In this document: positions 24,274 through 45,789 of the stretch, one piece after another | How the letters are laid out: every line of letters starts with the position of its first letter | Numbering within the stretch: the stretch's first letter is position 1 | NCBI RefSeq assembly: GCF_001577835.2 | Contig: NC_029516.1 | Location: forward strand, 82,308,328-82,372,327 | DNA from: Coturnix japonica | Taxonomy: Eukaryota; Chordata; Aves; Galliformes; Phasianidae | Reading direction: 5' to 3' | DNA: 64,000 nt | Position numbers and translations under genes: made by a program | The notes under the pieces: generated by a model | What the model was told of the DNA's origin: nothing | Databases searched by the model: none | The model's input: the letters and a program-made list of their open reading frames with translations, nothing else

Positions 24274-26519
24274 CTGCTGTTGTTCCCCCATGCATAAAAT
24301 GGAAGGCAGGTTCCCTAGTAGCTTCAGCAACCAACATTGAAAAAATCTCTTTACATCTTCGCATAGGAATGCCACTCTATTTACAACATTAGTACTTTTT
24401 CCTTAATTGGACAACATTTTTGGAAACATGGGACTGACTTCTCAGAAATACTTCTGATGGTCTGTGCCTTTTTCCAATGTTTTTGTAGTGAAATAGCTAT
24501 GATTTCAATTTTGCAAAATAGAGACTATTTCACTGAAAATTTCTAGGAGAAAAATCACTTCCACTTAGCAATACCATTAAAGCCACTGAGTTGGGCCACA
24601 TTTTGCTATCAATGCAGTTTCAGGGACACTTGGAAAATATTTTGAACAGCAGGGAGAAAAAGTGATTACCAATACACAGTCTCTCAATGGTGTGAATATT
24701 GCAGGTTATTTTCCCTTTGACTGTTTATGGCCTATTTACAGTATAACCATACCAAATCAGGTCATAACGTGGCTCCTTTTTTATCGTGAAAGTAGAATCT
24801 AGCATCATATTTTATTTAGTGTATCTCTCCCAGAGAGCTAAGGAATGTCCAGCTGCCACGCAAGGATGATCTCTCTTCCAAGACATTCATGAAGAGACAA
24901 GGAGAAAGGTGACTGGGAAGAATAATAGGCAAGTTAGTCTCCATTTCTATGCACTTGAAATAGCTGCATTGCTGTCATCATAGCAAAAGTGCAGTTATAA
25001 AGGGAACTCAGTTGTGGACAGAGGGAAGAGGGTGCAGACCATGAGGGGTTATAGTATGTGGCTGTCATCAGACCAAGCTGCGGACGCGTGTATGAGATCA
25101 AGACAGTGAAATATTATTCCTATCACCTCATCCATACCAGGCAGTGGCACTGTGTTACAGGTTGAGAAGAAAATAGCCATTTGAACTTGTAAATGGCAGC
25201 TTAAAAGGGTAATTGCTCTGTTGTGCTACAGACTGTAAGTAAAGGCCTCACCTGGGTATCTACTCATCAGAGAAAATCTAGCATGAGAATTGGCTGGCAC
25301 TAAACTGCTGCATTTCTGGCATCTCATTTATCCAGCATGGGGGAAATCTGTTAGCCAGCACTGAGAAAGCCTGGGCACAGATCACTTCAGCCAGTGGTCT
25401 GCTGCTGGAAAGAATTATCCCAGCTGCCTTCTCCAGTGAGCCAATAGGAAAAATAATATAGCTCCGCAGTTTTAAGGATGCATACAGAAAAGAACAGCTT
25501 ATAAGCTGATACATTGGATTTGGCGAAGGAGATACTTTCCAAGTGACAACCTTGTTTTCTGTTGTTTAACGTATGATCTCATAAGAGTGATTCCTTTTTT
25601 CTTGTGAAGAAGAAATAAGCTCAAATGAGCTTCCACACTGGTTTAGATTATCTTATTTATAATTCTGTTATTTATTTCATTTTATTGGTTGGAGACCCTA
25701 GCCCATCAGATAAGATCTTTGCTCTACCTAGAATATATGGGCAGCCATCCTTGTTCATATGACAGGGATGAGGTCCTACACCCTGAAGAACACCTGGCTT
25801 TGGGTTCCTAAGTCAGGAAGAAATAGAAGAATAACATGTTTTAAATTCCTGTTTAATGTCTGTTAGCTCCTGGTTACTCCAATACTTCTTTCCAGAAATG
25901 AGTAATGAACTGATGTGTAAGGAAAAGTTCTCTCAGAATGAAACAGAATAGTTTTCTCAGGACCACTCTAATACTTCTACAGCTGTAAAAAATACAGATT
26001 TATTATACACACACACATATATATAAGTATAGTTGAACACTAGCTTCAACCAAGAGCTGAATTTCCCAGTGTGCGCCAGGCTGAAATTTCTGAAAAGCCA
26101 AAATGCTCACTTGCAAGCTATCTGCACAGCCCAGGTCAGCAGGCAGCAATTAGCTTCTCAGCCACTCACTCTTCTTTCCAGCTTTCTGATAGATATTTCA
26201 TCTGAGTTTATGCTCCCCTCCCTTGCCTCCTCTTCACCTCTCCATCTCTCTTTCCAGTAAGGCTGTGATGTGTCACAGGCTCTCAATGGACAAGACCTAT
26301 ACATCCCATCACAACACTGTCATAGGCAGCTGCATTAGACAGGCCAGGATGAAAAGCAGTTTGGAAGGGAGAGAAGCTGTCATGCTTCAGGGAAGAAACT
26401 TGAACTCTAACCAAGGCAGAGAGATGAAGGAGGACTTTGGGCCAGGCAGGGAGAAAAATTCAACTCAGGGCAGGTTATCCCATAATTGCCCACTTAGGCT
26501 TTCTTTAGACCTTCTAAGA

Positions 26520-26605
26520 TGCATCTTGTTCTGGCCAACATCAGAGAGAAAAGGGGTGGACCACTGGTCTGATCTAGCAGGGGAATGAGCTTCTTCATTC
26601 TTTCT
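26520..26605 (+). mobile_element. Old CR1/L3-type LINE tail (short, diverged)
   Basis: GGTGGACCACTGGTCTGATC followed by TAGCAGGGGAATGAGCTTC resembles the 3' end of ancient amniote CR1/L3 elements (consensus-like GATGGACCATTGGTCTGATC). Diverged and short, so moderate confidence. Confidence 0.5.
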
Positions 26606-29015
26606 GCCAGTGTGCTGAGTTTATAACATTTTCTGAAACCACAATGAGATCCCTTTTCCAAGCATGACCCTTGCTCTGCCAGTGATAGCCAAAATTCCTT
26701 CCCCTCGCCCCGTCCTTCACACTTCCACAGGCAATACAGAGAGAAGCCAGTACAAAGCCAGGTCAAGATGATAAGAACAAAGCCTTGAAGACTGCTCTTA
26801 GATACCAGCTTTACTTCAGCTGAGGGGGGAATTTTCAAAGAGGTGAACTCTTTCTGTCTCTCTCTCAGGCAGGAGTCTCCTGGGAGGAGAAGAAAACAGC
26901 TTTCATTTTAGCGAGTCATGATATTTATGGCCCTTTTATGAGTTTTGTTTGAAAATATAAAAGTGGATGGACTCAAATCTGTTTCAAAAGAGAGGAGATG
27001 GGAAGGGGAGAGACAGAGCATATGAAGGGCAGGTGGGTCTGAATCATCTGCCCATGTTCAAAGGAAAATCAAATACCTTCTTTGTTTTAATACAGACCCC
27101 TTCTGCCGGTCATGGGGATAACGTCTGACCTTTCCTTGCATAGGCCCTTTTATCCCTAATGACTTACAAATTTCATATGTCTACTGCCACCATGAACACT
27201 CTCTTTGGGATGAACTGAGACAACTATTCAATTATGCAACTGCAGCACCATGCAACAGGTCAGGTCTGATTGCTCCCAAGAAGCAGACCTTCAGATCTCG
27301 TCTCCTGCAGAAGTGAAAGCTTTATACTGCATTCCTGAGGGGCGACTGTCAGCTTCTGCTTGCTCACATACCTGAGTTTCATGTGGGCTTTTATCCATCC
27401 TATTTTGGTGTCTGTTCAGCAACTGAGGTTGCACCCTCTTAAGGGCCTCCTGCTTTTCATATGTGGAATCTTCTCTGACCCTTTGCCTCCAGGCAGTACT
27501 TCAGATCCAATTCACAGACTAAGCAGCACATGCCTTGCAAAACTATCCAGGGAGGGAAGGTTAAGTTGAAGAACCGGATTTTGCATTTAATTTTGGATGT
27601 ACTTAGGCCTGTGGTCATTTCATCTGCTCTGTGAGTGAACCTCCATAGGTTATAGCAGTGACAGAGAAATTTCTATGAGCACGATGTATAAAGCTTCCCA
27701 TTAATTGGCAGTTTCTTAAAGGACACTGTGTTATCATAAAGCTCTCCTCTCCAACAGGGAGAAAGAGAAGATCTACCAGACCAGCAGAAGGCCTTGGACC
27801 AGATCTGCATTAAATGCAATCATAACAAAGATCATAACAAAGATTGCTAGGATGATCCATGAAGATGCATGAAGTCATAAAATCTTTAATACCAACCGAT
27901 GTGTGCTACATCTTTCTTTGATGCTGTGTCCTGCAATACTCAAATGTAGAGATCACAAACAGGTTAACCTTTGAAGTTAAGTACATCACTGGCAGTATGT
28001 GACCTGAAGAGAACAGCTATCTGGCCAGTTGTAATCAGTTATTGCCACAACAGTTGTTTTCTAATGTCACTCAGAACTCCAAAAGGACTATAGGACTGTG
28101 AGCACTGGGTGACAGATGCTGTTGGTAGTCAGGTGATGCCATAAAAACTATCAGTTCCTTTAAGCATTTCTGTCTTCTAATTAACATCACCTATGTCTTG
28201 GTTCAGTTTTATGCCTATGTACATGCCCTTCTGAATGGATTTGTTCTTCCTTCTGTGGCTACTTGTTCAGAGTCCTTGGTAAGTTTGAATCAGGTTTCAA
28301 GATTTATTGATCTGGCCTTGTCCATTTTGTGGTGTGTTCTTTGATTTAATTTAATGACCGTAAAGCATTCAGGCATGTTGGCATGAAGGGTGCGCTGGAA
28401 AACACTAAGTGATTGATTGATTGATTATGGAGGGACATTGTTCTCTCCACAGTTAACAATGAAGCTAGTTTCCCATTACACTCATCTCTGTCTTCCAGGA
28501 CACCCGTGCCCTAACTAAAAGTTAACCACACTGTCTAACATTTCCCAGGTTTGAATCACTGTGGGAGCAGTTACATTTTTTGCATACGGATGAAGTTTAT
28601 CTATTTTAAAGATAACAAATATACTTGAAACACAATGTATAGGGGAAGGCTCAAAGCACAAACAGGCTGTCCCTTCTCCTGCTCTCTAAGGTGATTTTTG
28701 CACCACCGCATCTGGGTGGCTTGACATAGACATTCCAACATTTACTTTAACCTGTTGGTCTCAGGGAGGAACTAAACCATATTGTTGTTTGCTCTCATGA
28801 CTCATAAATGTGTGTGTCTGTGAATGCATGTGTGCATATTTGGGAGAGGGTGCAAGTGCACACTCTGGTAGGGGAACAGCAGTCACAGAAAAACACTGAG
28901 CTGAGAAGATACTGAACAACTGTAACAGAAGGATAAAAGAAAGTAACATGAAATCAGCTTCTGAATAAAATATAATGTACTGGAAAGCAAAAGGCAGTCC
29001 AGAAAAATAAAATTT

Positions 29016-29033
29016 AAAAAAAAAAAAAAAAAA
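29016..29033. repeat. A-run
   Basis: Uninterrupted A-run of about eighteen bases. Confidence 0.9.
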
Positions 29034-30639
29034 GAAGAGATACAATTCTTCCATATCCAAAAAATGCATGTTCATAAGGTTAGCCAAAATGACAGAGTGC
29101 TCATCTAAACTGATTACGCTGGTACCAGCAGTGTAAGCAGCCTAATCCCGCACCTCACCACAACTACTTTTAACCTCTATCCACTTTTAATGCAAAGAAC
29201 AATACAACAAATCTTGTTGGCATTTAACTGATTACTCCCAGGCAAAGAAGTGAACACCTTTCTGAGAAGACTGGGGCAATTCACGCACCATTTAAAGCAA
29301 CGATCCAATCTCTCTGGAGAACTGTTTATTTGTTACACATGGTTCACATTTTTGAAGGTTCCTTCACAACTAAACAGGCAGAAAATTAATGCAGATCGGT
29401 TTTTCTGAATGGCAAATGAAATTCCATAGAGTGGGCAGGGAGCTCTCACGCAGATTCTGCTGGAGTGTATGAGCATGCAGTTTCCGTTTCCGAGCCCGAG
29501 ACTGTATTAATCCCATGCTTTCTGCATCTCCGCTAGATTGTCTATAAATTTAGGAAGGTTATATGGATACTATGTTTTCACGTTAGAATGTATATATCCA
29601 ATATATTTCAGCTAAACCTTTTAAGGAAATGCAGACAATGCAGCATAACCATCCCCAACTAAACTTTTAGTCTCATAATTCATCTAGCTCTCCACTACAA
29701 CTAATGTGTAAGCATTTCTCAAGGAGCTGTATAAAAACGAAATTGTGCTAAATGCCTTTTAAAATTACCCAGTCTAAACTAGAGCCACAAGCAATAAAAC
29801 AAATTGCCCTGAAAATCCTAGAGTGGGGGTGGGGGGGGAGGAATGGGCTGCAGCCCTGCCCTGCCAGTAAGGCCATGCAGAATGCAGCTGATACACCAGG
29901 AGTAACTCTCTCTGGCAATGCTTCCACTTCCTTTCAAACTTGCTTCTTGAATTCCCAACCTAGCACAGATGCCACTTTATCATTTATGTCCCATCAATGC
30001 CTGTCACCATTTCTCCCAGTCCTCCTCCTTCCCATTTCCCAGAAACCCATTATTTCTGTAAATCCCACCATCCCCCTCCTTCACACAGAGGCTGCCCAAT
30101 TGCTTATCACCAAAACTGTTGTGCAAGTAAACAGATGAATACTTGGCATTAGCCTCTTTGGCTCCCATAGATATCTTGCTCTTCCATCCGCCATAGATCT
30201 GATCCTTAATTTGCCTATTGTCTTCTCATCTCTTTTTCAATACTTCCTATCTCCAATCTCTCCAGCTTTCATCATTTTCTTACTTATCTCACTCAGACCA
30301 ACATCAGATGTGTTTCTCTGTCCTGTTAACCCTCCTTTACTTCTTTGTTCCCCACACAGCCTGGGTTTCTACATTTCTTTTCAAAGGACATAAATGAAAC
30401 AAGAGTAGTACAAGTGAGGGGCCAGCTGTGAAAAAAAACACAAGACTTAGTGAGACTGCAACACTAAGCACTAAAATAGTAGATGAAGCCCAAGGTTAAA
30501 AAATGTAAAGCATTGCACATAGGAAAATTTAGCCTATAAAGCGATGATCTCGGAGATGACCACTGCCACCCAGCAGCATGATTTTGTGGCTATAATAAAT
30601 AGTTCAGAGAAAGTGTCACCTTGGTGCTCAGCAACAGCC

Positions 30640-31372
30640 AAAAAAGCATGCAAACTGTTACCAGATGATAGGGAAGGAACAGAGAAAAATAAAGGAGGCT
30701 GCTGTGCCACAGGATAAATCCGTGCTAAAACTGCACCATGAATACTGTGTGAGGACTCGGTCTCTCATCTCAAACATGGTAAAGTCAGACTGCAAGAGGT
30801 TCAGAGAAGGCTGGTCAGAGGAATCAGAGACATGGACCAGCTCTCATAGCAGGAATGAGAAACTCCTTTAGGCTGCAAAAGAGACAGCTAAGGTGGGACA
30901 TCATAATGATAGAAGAGGGTAAAATCTTGTGGGCCATGTGGATTCTAATCATGGATCGGTATCTTGGTATTGAAGCATGCTGGTAAGGAGCAGGTTCAGG
31001 ACAGAAACAGTGTGATGGTTTAGCATTCAGTGCATAGTAAGTATAGAACTTCTTGCCAGGAGAGATCATAGAGGCTAACAGGTACAAGGCTATAATAGTT
31101 ATAACTCAGAAATGATTAGGCACCTCCATGGAAGGAAAATCTGTCAAGGGCTATTAAATACAAAAATATCACATTTGGCTCAGGAAGTCCTTGAGTTGCA
31201 AATGACTGGGAGCTAGGAGATCATCCTGGGGAAAAATCACTTATATCACTGCTTTTATATTCTTCCCTAGGTATTCACTGTTGGTCTCCATCAGAGACAG
31301 GATATTAAGCCAGATGGACCTTTGGTTTGACCTCATATAGCCTTTCTGATGTTCTTATGTTTATATTCTTAA
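30640..31372 (+). mobile_element. Ancient CR1/L3-like LINE fragment
   Basis: The last part shows the hallmark end of old amniote CR1/L3 elements in plus orientation: ACAGGATATTAAGCCAGATG, GGACCTTTGGTTTGACCTCA and a terminal TTCTTATGTTTATATTCTTA. Before that, TGGTCAGAGGAATCAGAGAC, GAAACTCCTTTAGGCTGCAA and ACTTCTTGCCAGGAGAGATC match the texture of the ORF2 end. It is far more diverged than the other CR1 copies here, so it is probably older than the avian CR1 expansion. The 5' boundary is uncertain. Confidence 0.75.
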
Positions 31373-34300
31373 CTGACTGTATGGATGCTCTTTGCACTTT
31401 CACCTTCCACTAAACAATGCCAAAAAAAAAAACCAAAACCCTCACCTTCCTGCCTACAGCAGCAAAGTGAGACTGAGGAAAACATCAGCCCCAGAGCATA
31501 TTTGCTGAAAAATCCTTCCCAGATAAATTTGGATACTTACCTACTCTTTCAGCCTAATGTCACACTAAGTGTCATTGCTGAAAAAACATTCTCTCTGCGG
31601 CTCTGGTCACCCGAAACAATTGGTGCAGACCTTTCCTCTTTCACCGATTCTGTATTGCCTTCTAAAATCTAATCTTAAAACCTGACTTTCTAGCCTCCCT
31701 TCAACCCCTTCATTTCTGTCTCTCCTGGTTATTGGTCTTATGACTGAATGCTTTAATATTTTCACCATGCAAGGTCTTTATGTCACTGTTTCATGTAATT
31801 TATACTTGTGAGCTGGAGCCTTTCCCAACTCACTTTCAAGCACAGACCATACACTGAATGGAGTCCAAAATGATCTCCACCCCCTTATTGCTTTGGGGGT
31901 TTGGCTTTATTAGCAAGGATATAAGCAATAAGAAAATAAAGTTCAGCTGTTTCTAAGGCTTCTCCCTCATGACTGCTCAGCCTGCATCCTAGACGGCTTC
32001 TCCCCAGCAAACCATTTTTATCTCTCTTTTAGACAAGGGAACTAATAAGCCACCTACCTCAGTGAGTCAGCAGAACCCACTTAACCCTTTCCCAGAAGGG
32101 TCAAAACTCGCTATCAGGATGGTTTGGCTCAGGCTGGTTACAGAACCATATTCTGCCCCTCGGTCTTGAATAATTTATTTGTGCAGCAGACCTGGATTGC
32201 TGTTTAAATCAAAATGCTACCCAAACAAAGGCTGTGCTGTGCAGTGCAAAATGAAACCAATTACTACATGGTATGATGCTCATCTTTTACAGTGTGAGAT
32301 GCCCCCTACAGTACCTGCAGAGGACAGGCGTTTCTGTCAAGAGCAGCAGCAGCCTTAGGAAGGGAGAGAGAGATTTTCAGAGGGAACAGCCTTTGTAAAA
32401 GAGCAGATTCACTGCCAGAAGGTGTTGTGCACTTTCACTTTGATCCATCAAAACTGAAGTAACCACTTACTGTTGTGAGGAGGCAGAGGATGGATCCGGT
32501 GCTCACGCCTGAGATCTTTTTGAAATTGAAATTAAAGTAAGCTCCAATTAAGCATAAGCATCACATTGTTTTGCACAGAGCAACTTTAGCAGAGGTAAAG
32601 AAAAGCAGAAAATACCTATTTTAACAAATGCCACCACTTTAAAGAAAAACCTCTGAGAACTACACGGAAGTAAGGGATGCATTGTATTGTATTGTGTATT
32701 ATATTGCAGTAGCTGTGCACTATAAGCCTTGCAGCACCTCTGAATGCCTGGAACATTAACAAGACAATGTTCCTTATGTACTTCAAAAATGAAATCTGTG
32801 CTTACTCATAAAAAAAAGAGACACAAGTAAAATATGTTCTTCTTCTTATTTTTCTAGCCCTGTTATTGTTCAATCACCTGATTTTGAGACACCATTCACC
32901 TGACAATAAGTAGCTATCATTTGCCCTGGTCCTGGCTGTCAGAAAGAGTAATCTTTATCTTCAGAGAAGCAGGGATAATGTCTAATCAGTGAGTTAGAGT
33001 CGAGACAAATGATGCTAAGTTTAGGAAAATTGGCACCTGCATTTTGTTATTAGTAACCATTATTTAGATAGCACTGCTGATGTGCGTAGTGTCATACAGA
33101 GAAGGACAAAAACTAGGCTCTGTGGAACTTACTGCCTATATTAGACAATTAAAATAGTGAGAGGTGATAGCATAGCAATATAGTGAGCCCTAAGAATCAC
33201 AGTGAGAGAGAGAAGAAAGACAACTTTCTGTGACAGAGTGATGCTGTGCTGTTGCATCATCCCTTCATTGCTGTTTGTTTTACATTCAGCTCTGCCAGAG
33301 GACCCAGAGAGGGAACAAATAACTCCAGAGAAAGAACCCAGAGCAACTGGCCAAGGTGTTTATAAGGGGGAGGTGGAGGATGTCGCCTGGTAACAAAATG
33401 TTACAACAGGACAACTAAACCCACCACCTCCTAAATCAAGCTTCAAAGCACCACACTCAACAGACATACATTTTGTCCTTAGAGAAGTCTTTGCACAATG
33501 TCTTCTACCAACAGTTTAGTTATATGTTGTTTTACTATGAGGTCAGTTTGTGTATCACTCTTTTCCACTAAGGTAATTGCCTTGACAATCAAGACATGAC
33601 AATTTGACTATCAACGTGAGAGCACAGACTCAGCTGAGCCGCATACAAACAGCAAACTGAAGCCAGTGCTCCAGAAACCCTGCCTAAACTAACACTAATC
33701 TTCACCCTAACTCTAAATCTTGAAGTAGATTTTAGACTGATGTCGATATTACTGCATTTTGCTACATTGGCCCAAAGTTATTCACAGGAACCAACCATGA
33801 AGCAAAGGTAATTCTATCTAAAAGACAAATACTGTGCCACAGGAATACATTCATTTCTGCCTTATACTTCTAAAAAGAAGGAGGCATTTTCTTTTTTCTA
33901 GTATTTGACTTTGCTTCATCTACTCAGTGAAAGAAAACTGTATCTGTATTCTCCTGAACAGTCTTATTCCTGTAGACACGCATAAGACTGGAATAAAAAA
34001 TGGAGCCTTTCTAGCAATATCTTCTCAAGTAAAATTAAGACAGGAACTCTTCGAGTTCCTAGGAAAAGTTGTCGGCTTCTGCCTTTTATGATCAAAAAAA
34101 ACCCTAGAAAAATGTATGTTCGGTCTTTAACAAAACTAGGAAATTGAAATAATCAAAATGTGATATGATTGGTCTTTCGAGTGGAGGTGCTACCGTTACT
34201 TTGCTGCTGAAACATCACCTGGATTCTAACATTCTAACAACATTGTGTTCCTACCTACATTGATCATTTAATTCTAGCATCTTCTTTCTGAAAAACCACA

Positions 34301-34461
34301 AACACTTCCAAAACTTGACCTCTTCCCTTTATCGCCTTTGATTAAGAAAAGAACTATCTGCAGGAAATGCCCTGCAAACCACAAAGGATTATCAGAAATA
34401 TAATGATGAGTGATTCTAGGACTCTTACACTCTGCTTGTGTTCCTCTAATCTGATCCTTGG
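31373..34461. other. 3' flank of STYXL2
   Basis: Unique AT-rich sequence. The part next to 34461 must hold the STYXL2 3' UTR. A minus-strand ATTAAA (34267-34272), about 190 bases past the stop, is one possible polyadenylation signal; the true 3' end cannot be fixed. A TATTG-type simple repeat lies near 32684-32705. No other gene is supported. Confidence 0.45.
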
Positions 34462-42935
<8,474 letters not shown>

Positions 42936-43466
42936 TTACACGCAGCACCAGGCTGGTGGTGAACCCTGCCACACGGTGGGCAGAAGGGTATGCATATCTT
43001 CCCAAGCAAGGCAGTGGTGCAAGGAGCCATGTCAGCTTCTCTGCCAGGGCACCTGCTGATCCTGTGTCCTCGTGCTGCTCCCTGGCTGGTGCCCAGCAGG
43101 CACCAGCACCTTCCTTGCCCGTGAGTAAGCATGCAGGAGGAAGGCTGGCAAGGCAGAAACTCTATCTCCCCCCTGTGCATGGTCTCTGGCCGGAGCTGTA
43201 TGCCGCCAGGCTGGGACGGCAAAGAGCGGCGGGGAAAGAAACATGAGATCTCACCTCCCCAGCATGAAACACTCATCCAATTCCAAGCCAAAGCCATAGT
43301 TTCAGCCACCTTAACTCTCAGGACTTTGTCCCAGTAGCCTTTTGCAGGGAGGCAGCCACGCTCACCCAGGACGGCCATTGCTTGGCCTGGAGCTTGAAAA
43401 TTGCTGGGTGGAAGCAGCAATCTGACAAGGCAGCAGGGAGGCAGAGAGCAAGGAAAAGGCACTTAC

Positions 43467-43720
43467 CACCTGTGCCTGGATGAAAGGCTATGTCCCAGTT
43501 GTGGCACAGCGAAGGAGCTCTGAAAGCGGGGCAGGAAACCTGGCAGGGAGCTGTATGAGGGAGAGAAACCCACTGCCCCCCTCTCTCCCTGTGCTTTCTT
43601 CATCGAGGGGCAGGACAACTGTCGGCACCAAGCCTTTATCAGCCCTCTAAATATAGCCTGTCCCTGTGCTGGCTGCTGGGCTGTATGGGGAGGAATTCAG
43701 TGCCTCACAGGCGGCAGCTG
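43467..43720 (-). promoter_or_regulatory. STYXL2: Probable 5' noncoding exon and promoter of STYXL2
   Basis: The coding start at 42884 lies just inside an exon preceded by a tandem acceptor (TTCCAGCAG, exon starting at 42904 or 42901), so a 5' exon must lie upstream. A strong donor (GGCACAGGTG/GTAAGT) at 43467 is a good candidate for its end. About 180 bases further upstream is an exact MEF2 box, CTATATTTAG on the minus strand (43656-43647), which may also serve as TATA-like element. A CAGCTG E-box lies at 43715-43720. MEF2 plus E-box is the usual grammar of striated-muscle promoters and fits the gene. The start site, about 43615-43625, is inferred. Confidence 0.55.
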
Positions 43721-44815
43721 GTCAGCCACTTAACTCCTTCCCCGCTGCGGGACCCATCCCTCTGTGCTTTTTCTCCTTGCAGGAGGCACCCAGAGAAGAT
43801 ACCAGAGCTGCTGAGGCTGGACTTCACCTGTTGGGAGCCTCCAGATGGCTGGAACCTAGCTGGGCACGACCTGAAATGCTGGGGTGACCCCTGATGTCCT
43901 TGGGACGCACAGTGAGGGGTGAGCCACCCTAAATTCATTAGGAGTAGTGTTTCACTTCTGGATAAGCCAGCACTGAGGTACACTGCATCTTCCTCTGATA
44001 CCACTTCAATGAGGAAACCTCCATTCTGGACTCGTTGACTCCCAGCAAAGCTTGCCAGACCGGCTGGTGGGGGAGAACACTGTGAAAGCTGGAAGCACTG
44101 TTTACAGCATGGATGGCTCCAGTTCTGAGTCATGCGGTGATATCCCACTGTTGACTCCTTTTGCAAACATAAGCTGAACAAGAAAGGACACATAAAAGGG
44201 CACAGACCCTTCTTATGGCATAGCTCTCTGTGCTGCTGTGTTGTGCTGGGCAGGGGGTGTAACTGCCCTGTGCTTCATACCTGAGGGCTGCATCCACACC
44301 ATGGGATGAGGCCACATCTGCAGGGATGCTGCATGACAACAGGGAAGAGCCATGAAGCAGGTATCCGGGTTTTTGTGTACTCACAGCCTAGACTTGTCTT
44401 CATTCATTTACTGGGCCAGGCAAGCAGGAACAAGAAAAAGTAATATACTGAATCTTGGGAGTTACACCAAGGAGGAAATGGATTTTGGCTTACAGGTTTG
44501 AACAGATACTGATGTACCAAAAGAGGAAGAATTAGTTGATCTGACAGCTGTCTTCTCTGGACGATGCAAGTTTTAGCCACTTCTCAAATGTAGTGCCATG
44601 TGTGTTCATGTTAGCTGATGCTAACTGAGGCAGGAAGTGATCCAAAGACATTTGCTTGTGGGCTCCCATATTATTGGAGAATGGGGTTCAGTTTCAGGAG
44701 CACATACACCATAGATATCCAATAAAAACTGATGCTTTTAAGTCACTGAACTGCTTCTGAAAATCAACCTTGTGAATCTTTGGATACAACTGCAATGGGG
44801 GATGATGTTTAAACC
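43721..44815. other. Spacer between STYXL2 and GPA33, left part
   Basis: Unique sequence upstream of the STYXL2 promoter. A CACCTG E-box lies near 43826. Otherwise no gene or repeat recognised. Confidence 0.4.
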
Positions 44816-44998
44816 TAGAATCATAGAATTGTTCAGGTTGGAAAAGACCTCTAAGATCACCCAGTCCAACCATGGAGCCATCTCCTCCATGCCCATTAAC
44901 CATGTCCCTCAGTGCTACATCCACACGAGTCCTGAACAGCTTCAGGGATGATGCCTCTGCCACCTCCCTGGGCAACCTGTGCCAGTGCCCAAGGTATT
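44816..44998 (-). mobile_element. CR1 LINE, 3' end fragment (minus orientation)
   Basis: The inverted CR1 end: AGAATCATAGAATTGTTCAG, then GTTGGAAAAGACCTCTAAGA, TCACCCAGTCCAACCATGG and CCTGGGCAACCTGTGCCAGT. 5'-truncated. Confidence 0.95.
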
Positions 44999-45789
44999 AT
45001 AGGACAAGAAAATACTGCCAAGCCCATCACAACAAGGCAGAAATGCTGATAGGACCCGCATATGTTACACAGAGAAACACAGCCTGAAAGTTCTTCCTTA
45101 CCTTTTGTTGTAACAACTTATAGGATCCTGATGGCAATTCTTTTGGTGGTGGTGTCAATACCTATGAGTATTGCAGCTCACACTAGACAGGGAAAGGAGA
45201 TCAACAGAGAAACGGAATTAAAATCCCTTAAAACTGCCAGCTGTCCCACTCCTTCTGCACACAGAGATCTACAAAACTCTTAAAGCTGTGCATTTGTCAC
45301 CCACATTTATCAGAAATTCCAGAGGCCCTCAGCAAAGAACTGTCGGGAAAAAGTATCAGGATTTAAGAGCCCAAATATCCCTAACTAACAAAAGTGGTAA
45401 ATAGAGGGCTTCTAAACAAGTTGCTTAATATCAGATTTATGTACGTGTACGGAACATGCTGAAGCATATTCTGTGTATGGAACTTAGGACAACAGATTTA
45501 TCTAACTAAGTCTCCAAACAACAGGGCATTATCCATCACAGTGCCAGTGTATTTACTTACTGCCTATGGAGACATCCCAGGTGTTCACTGGCAGCAAAGA
45601 GTTTAAAAGGCATGATGGCCAGCTGCACTGAGTTAAATGTAATGCCAGGTATTTGCCAGAGCTGCCTTCAGCCCTCGTTTCAATCTCCAGAGTACAGGTT
45701 TAACCCCGGCATGCAGCTCAGCACAACACAGCTGCTCGCTCACGCTCTCCAGGTGGGGTCAGGGAGAGAATCGTGATGGTAAGAGTTCA

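Larger units (their letters stand above)
24274..30630. other. Intergenic region between POU2F1 and STYXL2, part 2
   Basis: Mostly unique, AT-rich sequence with no supportable gene. It holds short simple repeats: CA/TA near 26006-26024, four GATT units near 28408 and an A-run at 29016-29033. There is also an old L3/CR1-like tail near 26520-26605 and a candidate conserved block near 29390-29575. Confidence 0.5.

Noticed and set aside
23995-24375. 126-codon minus-strand frame with a hydrophobic Phe/Ile/Leu/Tyr repeat that mimics a membrane protein
   Set aside because: It is the (TAAAA)n microsatellite read in its open frame.
28380-28440. GATT repeats after AAACACTAAGTGATTG, suggestive of an old SINE or LINE tail
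   Set aside because: Too short and too diverged to assign to any family.
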